A DNA stretch of 64,000 bases, from positions 62,001 through 126,000 of the forward strand of contig NZ_JAUSBA010000018.1 of NCBI RefSeq assembly GCF_030652235.1. The letters run 5' to 3'. Under the pieces are notes generated by a model. That model was not told where the DNA came from. It did not search any database and saw nothing but the letters and a program-made list of their open reading frames with translations. The position numbers were made by a program, and so were the translations under genes. Positions 41,082 to 50,281 of the stretch are shown here, piece after piece. Origin of the DNA: Cypionkella sp. (GTDB lineage Bacteria; Pseudomonadota; Alphaproteobacteria; Rhodobacterales; Rhodobacteraceae). The number at the start of each line of letters is the position of its first letter. Position 1 is the stretch's first letter.

Positions 41082-42077
41082 CTAGTCGGGTTGGCCTACC
41101 AAGGCGCGGGCGAAATCGTCGGGGTCGAACGGCGCGAGGTCGTCGATTTGCTCGCCGATACCGATGGCGTGGATCGGTAGGCCGAATTTATCGGCCAGCG
41201 CCACGAGAACGCCACCCTTGGCAGTGCCGTCGAGTTTGGTCATCACAAGGCCTGAGACATCGGCAATTTTGCGGAAGATTTCGACTTGGTTGATGGCGTT
41301 TTGCCCGGTGGTGGCGTCCAGCACAAGGATAGTGTTGTGCGGCGCGGTCGGGTCTTTCTTGCGGATGACGCGGACAATTTTCGACAGCTCCTCCATCAGA
41401 TCCTGACGGTTTTGCAAGCGACCCGCAGTGTCGATCAGCAGCAGGTCAGCGCCATCGGCTTGGGCTTTGGTGAGCGCATCGAAGGCAAGCGAGGCGGGGT
41501 CGGAGCCTTCGGGGGCGGTCAGCACGGGGACGCCCGCGCGGGTGCCCCAGACTTGCAACTGCTCGACCGCCGCCGCGCGAAACGTGTCGCCTGCGGCGAT
41601 CACCACGGATTTTCCGGCGGCTTTGAATTGCGCGGCGAGTTTGCCAATGGTGGTGGTTTTGCCAGAGCCATTGACGCCGACCACCAGCACGACCTGCGGT
41701 TTTTGTGGGTAAAGCGGAAGGGGCCGAGCCACCGGGGCCATGATACGGGCGATCTCAGAGGCGAGGGCGTCGCGCAGTTCCGAGGTGGAGATGCGTTTGC
41801 CAAAGCGGCCCTCGGCGATATTGGCGGTGACGCGAGTGGCGGTATCGACACCCATATCGGCGGTGATCAGCAATTCCTCAAGGCTTTCGAGCATGGCATC
41901 GTCAAGCAGGCGGCGGGGTTCGTCGCTGCGGCCGATCAGGCGCGAGATCAGGCCGGGTTTGGCCTCGGGCGTGGCTTCCGGGGTGGTTCCGGGATCTGCC
42001 ACCAAAGCCTCCAGCCCCTCACCGATCTTGTCGGAGGAGCGGAACATCCGGTCTTTCAGCTTTTTGAAGAAGGACAT
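41082..42077 (-). CDS. ftsY: Signal recognition particle receptor FtsY
   Basis: VVLVVGVNGSGKTTTIGKLAAQFK...DTFRAAAVEQLQVWG...LVMTKLDGTAKGG. Confidence 0.96.
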   Translation of the reverse strand: MSFFKKLKDRMFRSSDKIGEGLEALVADPGTTPEATPEAKPGLISRLIGRSDEPRRLLDDAMLESLEELLITADMGVDTATRVTANIAEGRFGKRISTSELRDALASEIARIMAPVARPLPLYPQKPQVVLVVGVNGSGKTTTIGKLAAQFKAAGKSVVIAAGDTFRAAAVEQLQVWGTRAGVPVLTAPEGSDPASLAFDALTKAQADGADLLLIDTAGRLQNRQDLMEELSKIVRVIRKKDPTAPHNTILVLDATTGQNAINQVEIFRKIADVSGLVMTKLDGTAKGGVLVALADKFGLPIHAIGIGEQIDDLAPFDPDDFARALVGQPD

Positions 42078-42152
42078 GGCGAGTTTTGGCCTTTGGCTGA
42101 GGTTTCCTTCACCTAAGGGATTTATCGGGTCGGGAAAAGGGCGGGTACGGGT

Positions 42153-42872
42153 TTAAGCGCCGAAAGGCAGCCAATAGAGACCAGACCCGTGCAAGATAAG
42201 CATTTGCCCGCACCAATAAGCGGGCCAGAGTGCAATCGACAGCTTTTGCGCCGTCTTTCCGGTGGGGACCACGAACAGCCGTAGTGCCAGCAGCAGGTCG
42301 GACAGGATGAACAGGGCAGCCCCGATTTGCAAATATGTCGCCCCGGCGGTTTCGGGATGCGGCACCAGCAGAACGGATGTCAGGCCCATCAGACCGATCA
42401 CAATGACATAGCCGCGCACCGGCCAACGCAGGGGGCCAGTGCGGGGAGCCAGTACGGGGAGCCAGCCAGATTTCGGTTGAAAGAACCAGCAGAGCGAGCG
42501 CGATCAGGGCGGCAAGGCTTAGGCCAGACAGAGCGGCGGGTGGTAAGGTATCGGTAAGAGTTTGCGCGCGCAGCCAGAACGCTGCGCTATAGGCGAGATG
42601 GCCTGCGGCAAACGCGGCCATTCCGAGCAGAAACGCGGTCTTCCTGCGCCGGGTCAGGGCAAAATCGCCCAGCGCGCCGAACGCGAGGCCGAGGCCGATC
42701 AACGGAGAAATGCTGGTCGGATGGGTGAAAGCCACGACGGCGAGCAGACCTGTCGATGCTGTCTTTAAAACAGATCCGGTCAAGCCGACTTGATCACGCG
42801 CGGCACCGATGACCCAATAGGTACCGAAACAGAGCCCGCGAGGATCAGCAGCAGGGGCACGTCGTCTGGCAT
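42153..42872 (-). pseudogene. Lysoplasmalogenase-like (YhhN family) gene, frameshifted
   Basis: N-terminal part (GLTGSVLKTASTGLLAVVAF...STEIWLAPRTG) and C-terminal part (RGYVIVIGLMGLTSVLL...GSGLYWLPFGA) lie in different frames, separated by a 13-bp tandem duplication at 42437-42462. Confidence 0.75.
42437..42462. repeat. 13-bp tandem duplication
   Basis: CAGTGCGGGGAGC | CAGTACGGGGAGC, 12/13 identical. Confidence 0.9.
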
Positions 42873-42940
42873 CTGCGGCTCCTTGCCTTTGACCCTTGTT
42901 GGCTCTGGCCCTTGTGATTTCTCCTGTTAGATTGCCGACC

Positions 42941-43984
42941 ATGCAAGCTGTTAGCTCACGTCCCCTGCCTATGGCGCTGTTCGCGCTGGCCTCGTTGCTG
43001 CCTTTGGCGCTGTTTGGCGCGGGCGTGGCATGGGGTGGGTGGTGGGGGGTAGCAGGACTGACCTATATGACCGGCTTTGCCGCCTGTTTGGACCAGATTA
43101 GCAGTTGGTTTTTGGGCGATGCGCCCGAGGGAGCGGAGTTTCCGGCAGCGGATGCGTTGCTGGTGGTATTGGGGCTTGGCGCGCTGGCACTGATGCCTGC
43201 CGCCGTTTGGGCGGTTGCCGGGCAGAGTGGGCTTTCGGCTGGCGCGCGGGTGGCGGTGTTTGCGGGCGCAGGGCTGTGGCTGGGCCAAGTGGCGAACCCT
43301 GCGGCACATGAGTTGATCCATCGGCCGGGGCGCGGGCTGTTTCGCCTGGGCGCGCTGGTGTATTGCTGGCTGCTGTTTGGCCATCACACTTCGGCCCACC
43401 GCTTGGTGCATCATCGCCATGCCGCTTCGGCGCAGGACCCGAATACGGCGCGCTCAGGTGAGGGCTATTATGCGTTTTTGATCCGGGCCTGGGGCGGCAG
43501 TTTTCGGCGCGGCTGGGCGGCGGAGGATGCGTTGCGCGAGCGCGGGAAAGTCGGGCTGCATCCCTATGCAGTTTATATTGGGGTGGCGGGGCTGTGTCTG
43601 GCCTTGGGTTTCGTGATTGCTGGGGTTTGGGGGGCTTTGGCTTGGGCGGCGCTGGCAACTCATGCGCAAAGCCAGTTGATGCTGTCGGATTATGTGCAGC
43701 ATTATGGGCTTACGCGGGCAGTGCAAGCGGATGGGCGGTTTGAGCCAGTCTCGGCCCGGCACAGTTGGAACGCGCCGCATTGGTTTTCCGCCGCCTTCAT
43801 GCTGAACGCGCCGCGGCATTCCGATCACCATGCGCATCCCGGCCGCCCCTACCCTGCCTTGCGCTTGCCGGATGCCGAAGACGCGCCGCGCCTGCCTTGG
43901 CCGCTGCCGCTGGCCTGTATGATCGCGCTCTGCCCTCCGCTCTGGAAGCGCGCGATCCGCCCGCATCTGAGGCGCTGGCAGTAG
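42941..43984 (+). CDS. AlkB-like alkane 1-monooxygenase/fatty acid desaturase family
   Basis: Histidine motifs HELIHRPGRGLFRLG, HHTSAHRLVHHRHAASAQDPNTA, RHSDHHAHPGRPYPAL. Confidence 0.85.
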   Translation: MQAVSSRPLPMALFALASLLPLALFGAGVAWGGWWGVAGLTYMTGFAACLDQISSWFLGDAPEGAEFPAADALLVVLGLGALALMPAAVWAVAGQSGLSAGARVAVFAGAGLWLGQVANPAAHELIHRPGRGLFRLGALVYCWLLFGHHTSAHRLVHHRHAASAQDPNTARSGEGYYAFLIRAWGGSFRRGWAAEDALRERGKVGLHPYAVYIGVAGLCLALGFVIAGVWGALAWAALATHAQSQLMLSDYVQHYGLTRAVQADGRFEPVSARHSWNAPHWFSAAFMLNAPRHSDHHAHPGRPYPALRLPDAEDAPRLPWPLPLACMIALCPPLWKRAIRPHLRRWQ

Positions 43985-44050
43985 CGGACACGAAGCTGTC
44001 ACTGGATTTCTCGCCGGGCTGCGGGCAGGATCGCGGCAACGGAGATTTTC

Positions 44051-44494
44051 ATGCGCCATTGCCTCGCCCTCGCCTTCCTTGCGTTTGCAGCCCCGGTTTT
44101 GGCCGAAACGCCGCCACCGCCAAGCCCTGTGCTGCCCAGCCCAGTGCGCCCGAGCGCGCCTATGACGGCGACGGCGTTTGAGGCTTATGTGACGGGCAAA
44201 ACCCTGACCTATGCGCTTGACGGCACGGTGTATGGCACCGAGCAGTATAAACCGGATCGCAAGGTGGTCTGGGCCTTCACCGAGGATGAATGCCGCGAGG
44301 GTTATTGGTATGACAAAGGCCCGCAGATTTGTTTTGTCTATGAAGATCCGAACGATCCGCAATGCTGGCTGTTTTTCTTGGGCAGCACCGGCATGAAGGC
44401 TGAATTCATCGGCGACGGCGCGGGGTCTGATCTGTCCGAAGTGGCGCAAAGCGCTGGACCTATGGGCTGCATGGGGCCGCAGGTCGGGGTTTGA
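44051..44494 (+). CDS. Small secreted hypothetical protein
   Basis: Signal peptide MRHCLALAFLAFAAPVLAE; FEAYVTGKTLTYALDGTVYGTEQYKPDRKVVWAFTEDECREGYWY. Confidence 0.75.
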   Translation: MRHCLALAFLAFAAPVLAETPPPPSPVLPSPVRPSAPMTATAFEAYVTGKTLTYALDGTVYGTEQYKPDRKVVWAFTEDECREGYWYDKGPQICFVYEDPNDPQCWLFFLGSTGMKAEFIGDGAGSDLSEVAQSAGPMGCMGPQVGV

Positions 44495-44599
44495 CCGTTT
44501 AACCGGAGCCGCCTCGGGGGCCATCGAGGCCCCGCTCAGCGGCGCTGCCGGGGATCAATACTGAAGCTCGATCTTGAGCTGCAGCGTTAGATGCCTGCG

Positions 44600-44662
44600 G
44601 CGCGAGTATTTCAAAAAGAGCAAGCCTGAAGTCATTGCTCTTTCTGAAATACTCCCCCCCCG
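44600..44662. repeat. Inverted pair of gene-end repeat type A
   Basis: GCGCGAGTATTTCAAAAAGAGCAAGCC and TCATTGCTCTTTCTGAAATACTCCCCCCCC form a head-to-head pair between convergent genes. Confidence 0.65.
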
Positions 44663-44762
44663 GAGGGTCCACCGTTGCGGCCATACTTCTAATTTCAGAC
44701 TTAGGCCTATACGGCTCCGCGCTACAACTTTCGTGCTTGAAATTCGGTTGTCGGGCAGGCGC

Positions 44763-46322
44763 TTAAAACAAACTGCCTTGCTCTGAGCCCCCCGGCTTGA
44801 GTTTTCTTGACGCGCGCGGACCTAGGGTGACTCGGCCATCGGCGAATTCGATCTCGAGAGTTAGGGCTTTTTCAGCGACGGTTTTGCTGGTGATGACATG
44901 ACCGTCGCCGCGCACCACGGCGTAGCCGCGTTTGAGGGTTTCGGCATAACCCAGTGTGGTGCGGGTGCGGTCGAGGGCGTCGAGGCGTTGCGACAAGCGG
45001 ATGAAGCGTTGGGTCGGGGCGGCTTGCAGGCGGGTATCGAGGGCTGCCAGTTTGATGCGGCCTTCGGCGGTTTTGCGGGTGGCATCGCTGATTAGGCGGG
45101 TGAGCGCGGGAGCTAACCGCGAGGCCCATTTGTCTAAGCTGGCGTGTTTGCGTTCTTGCGCCCGAGCGGTGCGGTCATGAAGGCGCAGACCCGCGTTGCT
45201 GAGTGCCTCGGCGCGGCGGGCGATCAGGGCCAGCAGGGCTTCGGGGCGCAGGCGCGAGGCGATCGTGGCATAGGTGCCGCGTTTTTTTGCCGCCGCTATG
45301 CCCAGTGCGCCGCCAAGGCGTTGGTTTGCGGTATCAAGGCGTTGGCGGGGGGTGGCGAGCAGGGTTTCCAGCCGCGGCAGCGCCCGGGTCAGATCGCGCA
45401 GGCGTTGGTCGCGGCGTTGCAGGGTTTGCGCCACTCCACGCGATTGGCGGGCGGTCAGCGCATCGAGCGTGGCAATCAGGTCGAGGCGCACCGGGACGGC
45501 GAGTTCGGCGGCGGCGGTGGGGGTGGGCGCGCGCAGGTCTGACGCGTAATCGATCAGGGTGGTGTCGGTTTCGTGGCCTACGGCAGAGATGAGGGGTATT
45601 TCTGACGCTGCCGCGGCTCGGACGACGATTTCTTCGTTGAAGCCCCAAAGGTCTTCAAGGCTGCCTCCGCCCCTTGCGACAATAATCAGGTCGGGGCGCG
45701 GGATCGGGCCTCCGGGTTGCAGGGCGTTGAAGCCTTTGATGGCGGCGGCGACTTCCGCCGCGCAGTTCTGGCCTTGCACGGCGACGGGCCAGATCAGCAC
45801 ATGGCGGGGAAAGCGGTCACGCAGGCGGTGCAGGATGTCGCGGATGACGGCACCAGAGGGCGAGGTCACGACGCCGATGACGTGCGGCAGATAGGGGATC
45901 GGCTTTTTGCGGGCGGGGTCGAACAGGCCCTCGGCGCCCAGCGCGGCTTTGCGTTTCTCCAGCATCGCCATCAAAGCGCCCGCACCCGCCAGGGCCACAT
46001 CATCGACGATCAGTTGGTATTTCGACTGGCCAGGGAAGGTGGTCATCCGCCCGGTGGCGATCACCTCCATGCCTTCCTCGGGTCGGACCTGCATCTTGGC
46101 GACCTGGCCCTTCCATGACACGGCATCCAAGGAAGCCCGGTCGTCCTTCAGCGCGAAATACAGATGGCCCGAGGCGGGGCGGCTGACCCGGCCAACCTCG
46201 CCGCGCACCCGGACAAGGCCAAATTCGCCCTCGATCACCTTCTTCACCGCGCCGGAAAGTTCCGAGACGGTGAATTCCGGGGAGTTGGAGGGCGCGGGGG
46301 TGTCTTCGAACATATCGGTCAT
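44763..46322 (-). CDS. xseA: Exodeoxyribonuclease VII large subunit
   Basis: FTVSELSGAVKKVIEGEFGLVRVRGEV...ARGGGSLEDLWGFNEEIVVRA...SAVGHETDTTLIDYASDLRAPTPTAAAEL. Confidence 0.96.
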   Translation of the reverse strand: MTDMFEDTPAPSNSPEFTVSELSGAVKKVIEGEFGLVRVRGEVGRVSRPASGHLYFALKDDRASLDAVSWKGQVAKMQVRPEEGMEVIATGRMTTFPGQSKYQLIVDDVALAGAGALMAMLEKRKAALGAEGLFDPARKKPIPYLPHVIGVVTSPSGAVIRDILHRLRDRFPRHVLIWPVAVQGQNCAAEVAAAIKGFNALQPGGPIPRPDLIIVARGGGSLEDLWGFNEEIVVRAAAASEIPLISAVGHETDTTLIDYASDLRAPTPTAAAELAVPVRLDLIATLDALTARQSRGVAQTLQRRDQRLRDLTRALPRLETLLATPRQRLDTANQRLGGALGIAAAKKRGTYATIASRLRPEALLALIARRAEALSNAGLRLHDRTARAQERKHASLDKWASRLAPALTRLISDATRKTAEGRIKLAALDTRLQAAPTQRFIRLSQRLDALDRTRTTLGYAETLKRGYAVVRGDGHVITSKTVAEKALTLEIEFADGRVTLGPRASRKLKPGGSEQGSLF

Positions 46323-46903
46323 GCGCCTAGCTTTGCCACAAATCCCTTACGAAAGGGAAGGTTCCTTGGCCAAGGGCCTTCGGTAAACCAAAGAAATCCG
46401 CCCGTCAAAAGCAAGATCAGAGAAACAGCCAACGTCGGAAAGCCATAACGAGCGGCAATGCCAAAAGCGATACCAGCGGCCAATGCGGTCCAACCAAGCA
46501 GTTGCAACTTCATTGAAAATGGTTGGGGCCAAATATGCTCGGGGTCTACCGGACCAAATTCCATAGCACGTAATTCTAAGGTCCGACGATAACCCTCCCG
46601 CAGGGCGACGGGAACTATTGTTGGCGTCAAAAAGATGCGGCACTGGCCAATCGCTTGAGAAAGCATCATCATGTGTAGCGGGCGCAAGCATTGTAGGGCC
46701 AGTGCGACAAAGTGACTGGGAACCAATGCTTCATTGCTGACGGCTAAGAGATAGAAAAAACGTCTTAGTTCCTCAATGATTTCCAGCTTTACATGGTCAG
46801 ACAGCGGTTTCCCGCCAAAAAGCCATGATGTTGGCAAGATAAGATCATCAACATTGAGCAAATCAACGGCCTGCAACCGCGCCCACAAGGTTTCGTTACG
46901 CAT
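46319..46903 (-). CDS. Hypothetical membrane-associated protein between xseA and purD
   Basis: 194 aa, two C-terminal TM segments; stop overlaps the xseA start (ATGA). Confidence 0.65.
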   Translation of the reverse strand: MRNETLWARLQAVDLLNVDDLILPTSWLFGGKPLSDHVKLEIIEELRRFFYLLAVSNEALVPSHFVALALQCLRPLHMMMLSQAIGQCRIFLTPTIVPVALREGYRRTLELRAMEFGPVDPEHIWPQPFSMKLQLLGWTALAAGIAFGIAARYGFPTLAVSLILLLTGGFLWFTEGPWPRNLPFRKGFVAKLGA

Positions 46904-46966
46904 CCTTGCCTCCTGTTGGTGCAGACCTTATGACGGCCCTATCCACAAGCCAAGCGGAGGCAGCTT

Positions 46967-48229
46967 ATGAACATCCTTATTCTGGGGTCAGGCGGGCGCG
47001 AACATGCTTTGGCTTGGGCGGTGAAGCAGAACCCGAAGACGGATCGCTTGATCGTGGCTCCGGGGAACGCTGGGATCGCGATGCTGGCGGAATGTGCGGA
47101 TTTTGACATTCTCGACGGGGCTGCGGTGGTGGCGTTCTGTGCCGAAAATGCCATTGATTTTGTGATTATCGGGCCGGAAGCTCCACTTGCGGCGGGGGTG
47201 GCGGATGCGACGCGGGCGGCAGGATTTCTGACATTTGGGCCGAGTGCTGAGGCGGCAAAGTTGGAGGCCTCGAAAGGGTTCACCAAGGAAATCTGCGCCG
47301 CTTGCGGCGCGCCTACAGCGGCATATGCGCGGTTTACCGAAGCGGGGCCCGCGAAGGATTATATCCGGGCGCAGGGGGCCCCGATTGTCGTCAAGGCCGA
47401 TGGCTTGGCGGCGGGCAAGGGTGTGATTGTGGCTGAGACCGAGGCCGAGGCCCTTGCTGCGATTGACGATATGTTCGGCGGCGAGTTTGGCGCGGCTGGC
47501 GCGGAAGTGGTGATTGAGGAGTTTATGACCGGCGAGGAGGCCAGTTTCTTCATCCTGACCGATGGCGTGCACGCGTTGCCGATTGGCACGGCGCAGGATC
47601 ACAAACGGGTGGGCGATGGCGATACCGGGCCGAATACCGGTGGCATGGGGGCCTACTCCCCCGCCCCGGTGTTGACCGATGCGGTGGCCCAGCGCGCGAT
47701 GAATGAGATCATTTTGCCGACGATCACAGAGATGGCCCGGCGCGGCACGCCCTATCAGGGGGTGCTTTATGCCGGGCTGATGATCAAGGACGGTCAGGGT
47801 CGGCTGGTGGAGTATAACGCGCGGTTTGGCGACCCTGAGACACAGGTGCTGATGATGCGTCTGGGCGCGCAGGCGTTGGATTTGTTGCTGGCTTGTGCTG
47901 AGGGGCGGCTGGATAAAGCGCAGGTCAACTGGGCGGAGGATCATGCCATTACCGTGGTGATGGCGGCAAAGGGTTATCCGGGGGCGTATCAGAAGGGCTC
48001 GGTGATCGAAGGGCTGGAGCGGATGCCCGAAGACAGCCGTCATATGGCTTTCCATGCCGGCACGGCGATGAAGGACGGTCAGGTTACAGCCAATGGCGGC
48101 CGGGTGCTGAACATCACGGCGCGCGGCGATAGCTTGGCCGATGCGCGCAACCGGGCCTATGCGATGATTGATCTGCTGCACTGGCCAGACGGGTTTTGCC
48201 GCTCTGACATCGGCTGGCGGGCCCTGTAA
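46967..48229 (+). CDS. purD: Phosphoribosylamine-glycine ligase
   Basis: MNILILGSGGREHALAWAVKQNPK...RLVEYNARFGDPETQVLMMRL. Confidence 0.97.
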   Translation: MNILILGSGGREHALAWAVKQNPKTDRLIVAPGNAGIAMLAECADFDILDGAAVVAFCAENAIDFVIIGPEAPLAAGVADATRAAGFLTFGPSAEAAKLEASKGFTKEICAACGAPTAAYARFTEAGPAKDYIRAQGAPIVVKADGLAAGKGVIVAETEAEALAAIDDMFGGEFGAAGAEVVIEEFMTGEEASFFILTDGVHALPIGTAQDHKRVGDGDTGPNTGGMGAYSPAPVLTDAVAQRAMNEIILPTITEMARRGTPYQGVLYAGLMIKDGQGRLVEYNARFGDPETQVLMMRLGAQALDLLLACAEGRLDKAQVNWAEDHAITVVMAAKGYPGAYQKGSVIEGLERMPEDSRHMAFHAGTAMKDGQVTANGGRVLNITARGDSLADARNRAYAMIDLLHWPDGFCRSDIGWRAL

Positions 48230-48346
48230 GCGAATTCCGATGCGGGTTTCGTCGTCTTAGCAATAACCAACAAATATTGATTATTTTACTATTCCAAGCC
48301 CCATCTTTGTGATGCAAAATGAGCCTCAAATCAACCGGGGCAACTT

Positions 48347-48526
48347 ATGACCAATTACCTCCTGAAACCGCTTTTCGAGGATTTCGACACCCGCGCAGCT
48401 GTCGCGCGCCGCCATGCTGTTGGTGGCGTGCTGTCCGAGGCTGACACGCACGGACTCTACCGCCGTGTCGCATCCAATCACGGCTGCACGCCCGAGGATG
48501 CTAAACGCTGGATCGAGGGCCGGTGA
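48347..48526 (+). CDS. Small phage hypothetical protein (59 aa)
   Basis: MTNYLLKPLFEDFDTRAAVARRHAVGGVLSEADTHGLYRRVASNHGCTPEDAKRWIEGR; overlaps the next ATG. Confidence 0.6.
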   Translation: MTNYLLKPLFEDFDTRAAVARRHAVGGVLSEADTHGLYRRVASNHGCTPEDAKRWIEGR

Positions 48527-48750
48527 TGGACGCGGGACATTGGATCACCGCAGCGCTTGCGGCTGTCGTTTTGATCGTCGCGGCCATCGCCCGGAGAAAG
48601 CCGCGCACAAGCGATCTGAGCGCCGGGCAGCAGTATCGGCGGCGTCAGGATTGGCACAAGGCCTCCAAGCCGAATCCCGATTCGGCACCATCGCGCCAAG
48701 TGCGCCGCGCCCAAGAGCGGGCAGCAAAGAAGGGGCGGGCCAATGGCTGA
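48526..48750 (+). CDS. Small phage protein, N-terminal TM
   Basis: MDAGHWITAALAAVVLIVAAIARRKPRT...; overlapping starts and stops with neighbours. Confidence 0.6.
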   Translation: MDAGHWITAALAAVVLIVAAIARRKPRTSDLSAGQQYRRRQDWHKASKPNPDSAPSRQVRRAQERAAKKGRANG

Positions 48751-49036
48751 TCAGTGCCAGCATATGAATTTTGGGGCGAATGTCTCGGTCGGTCGGATCA
48801 CAAAGAGCGAAGGTGCCCCCGTCGATTATTTCACGGCTGACGTTCGCATCAAGTGCGCGGACTGCGGCCTGCCCTTTCAGTTTCTCGGACTGGAGGCGGG
48901 CATGGATACACAGGGCGCGCGAGTTAGCGTCGATGGCCTTGAGGCTCGCTTGGCTGTTTGCCCGCAAGGGGCTGAACTGTCGCCGTTTGACCGGGTGATC
49001 GTCCGCATTGGTGGGGTGGGCCCGCGTCATGGCTGA
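48743..49036 (+). CDS. Phage hypothetical protein with CxxC
   Basis: 97 aa; ADVRIKCADCGLPFQFLGLEAGMDTQGARVSVDG. Confidence 0.65.
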   Translation: MADQCQHMNFGANVSVGRITKSEGAPVDYFTADVRIKCADCGLPFQFLGLEAGMDTQGARVSVDGLEARLAVCPQGAELSPFDRVIVRIGGVGPRHG

Positions 49037-49877
49037 GAACTCAAACATCGAGTGGACCAAACACACTTTTAATCCCCACATCGGCTGCACGAAGGTCGGG
49101 CCGGGCTGCGATCATTGCTACGCCGAGGTGTGGGATGCGCGCGGGCTGCAACAGGCCGAAACCCGCTGGGGTCCACATGCGCAGCGCACCCGCACCAGCG
49201 CAGCCAACTGGCGGAAACCGATTGCTTGGAACAAAGCTGCGGCTGCCCTTGGTGAGTTTCATCGCGTGTTCTGCGCGTCTCTTGCTGACGTGTTCGACAA
49301 CCACACCAGCATTCAGCCCCAATGGCGGCGCGACCTCGGCGCGCTGATCGAAGCAACACCCAACCTGATCTGGATGCTGTTGACCAAGCGTATCGGCAAT
49401 GCCCGCCAATACCTCGCGATGATGTTTCCCAATGGCGTTCCCAAAAACGTCTGGCTGGGCGCAACAGTGGTCAATCAGGAAGAAGCTGACCGCGACATTC
49501 CTAAACTGATCGCCACGCCAGCCAGCATCCGCTTTCTTTCGATGGAGCCGCTTCTTGGTCCGGTGGATCTGCGCGGTGTCACCGTCGCGCATGGCATCAA
49601 TGCGATGTGGCCGGTCGATCTGGTGATCGTCGGCGGCGAGAGTGGCAAAGGCGCGCGGCCATGCGACCCGCAATGGGTTCGCCCGATCCGCGATCAATGC
49701 GTTGCCGCTGGGGTGGCATTCCACTTCAAGCAGTGGGGCAACTGGCATTCTGACGCCCTGCGCTTCACCGATATGCAGGGTCGCTGCCCGCCGCCAGATA
49801 TGAACATCGGCAAGAAGGCTGCCGGCCGAACGCTCGACGGTCGCACATGGGATGAAATGCCAGTGGTGGCCGCATGA
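49029..49877 (+). CDS. Phage Gp37/Gp68 family (DUF5131) protein
   Basis: MAENSNIEWTKHTFNPHIGCTKVGPGCDHCYAE...WLGATVVNQEEADRDIPKL...FLSMEPLLGPVDL...IVGGESG. Confidence 0.9.
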   Translation: MAENSNIEWTKHTFNPHIGCTKVGPGCDHCYAEVWDARGLQQAETRWGPHAQRTRTSAANWRKPIAWNKAAAALGEFHRVFCASLADVFDNHTSIQPQWRRDLGALIEATPNLIWMLLTKRIGNARQYLAMMFPNGVPKNVWLGATVVNQEEADRDIPKLIATPASIRFLSMEPLLGPVDLRGVTVAHGINAMWPVDLVIVGGESGKGARPCDPQWVRPIRDQCVAAGVAFHFKQWGNWHSDALRFTDMQGRCPPPDMNIGKKAAGRTLDGRTWDEMPVVAA

Positions 49878-50281
49878 TCCCGCAAACCGATCAATGGGAT
49901 GAAACCCTGCGCGGCAAGAAAATGTCGGCCGCCACAGGCAAGGTGATCTTCAAATATCAGATGCCGGTGCTGGAGCAATTCACCATGAGGCTGCCAAAGG
50001 GCGCGGAAATCATCCGCATGGCCGATCAGGGCGGCATGTTCTGGCTCTGGGCCGTGGTGGATACCCGCCTGCCAGACGAGGACCGGCCTGTTCTATCGCG
50101 GCTTCTGCGCCGTCCATGTCCAACAAGAGTTGGGGCTCTACATCTTCGAGGATCTCACAAATGCGGACTGATGCAATCTACGGCAGCCTCCCTGTCGATC
50201 TGGGCTTGGTCGATATTTCGCCAGTGGAGCAGATGGCTTGGCTTTACTGCCCGATCAAGCTGCCCAGTCAGTTGGTGGTGA
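49874..50281 (+). pseudogene. DUF7352-like phage protein, apparently frameshifted near its C-terminus
   Basis: VIFKYQMPVLEQFTMRLPKGAEIIRMADQGGMFWLWAVVDTRLPDE in one frame; RTGLFYRGFCAVHVQQELGLYIFEDLTNAD* continues in another frame to about 50170. Confidence 0.5.

Noticed and set aside
46988-48181. 397-aa minus-strand ORF
   Set aside because: Antisense shadow of purD.
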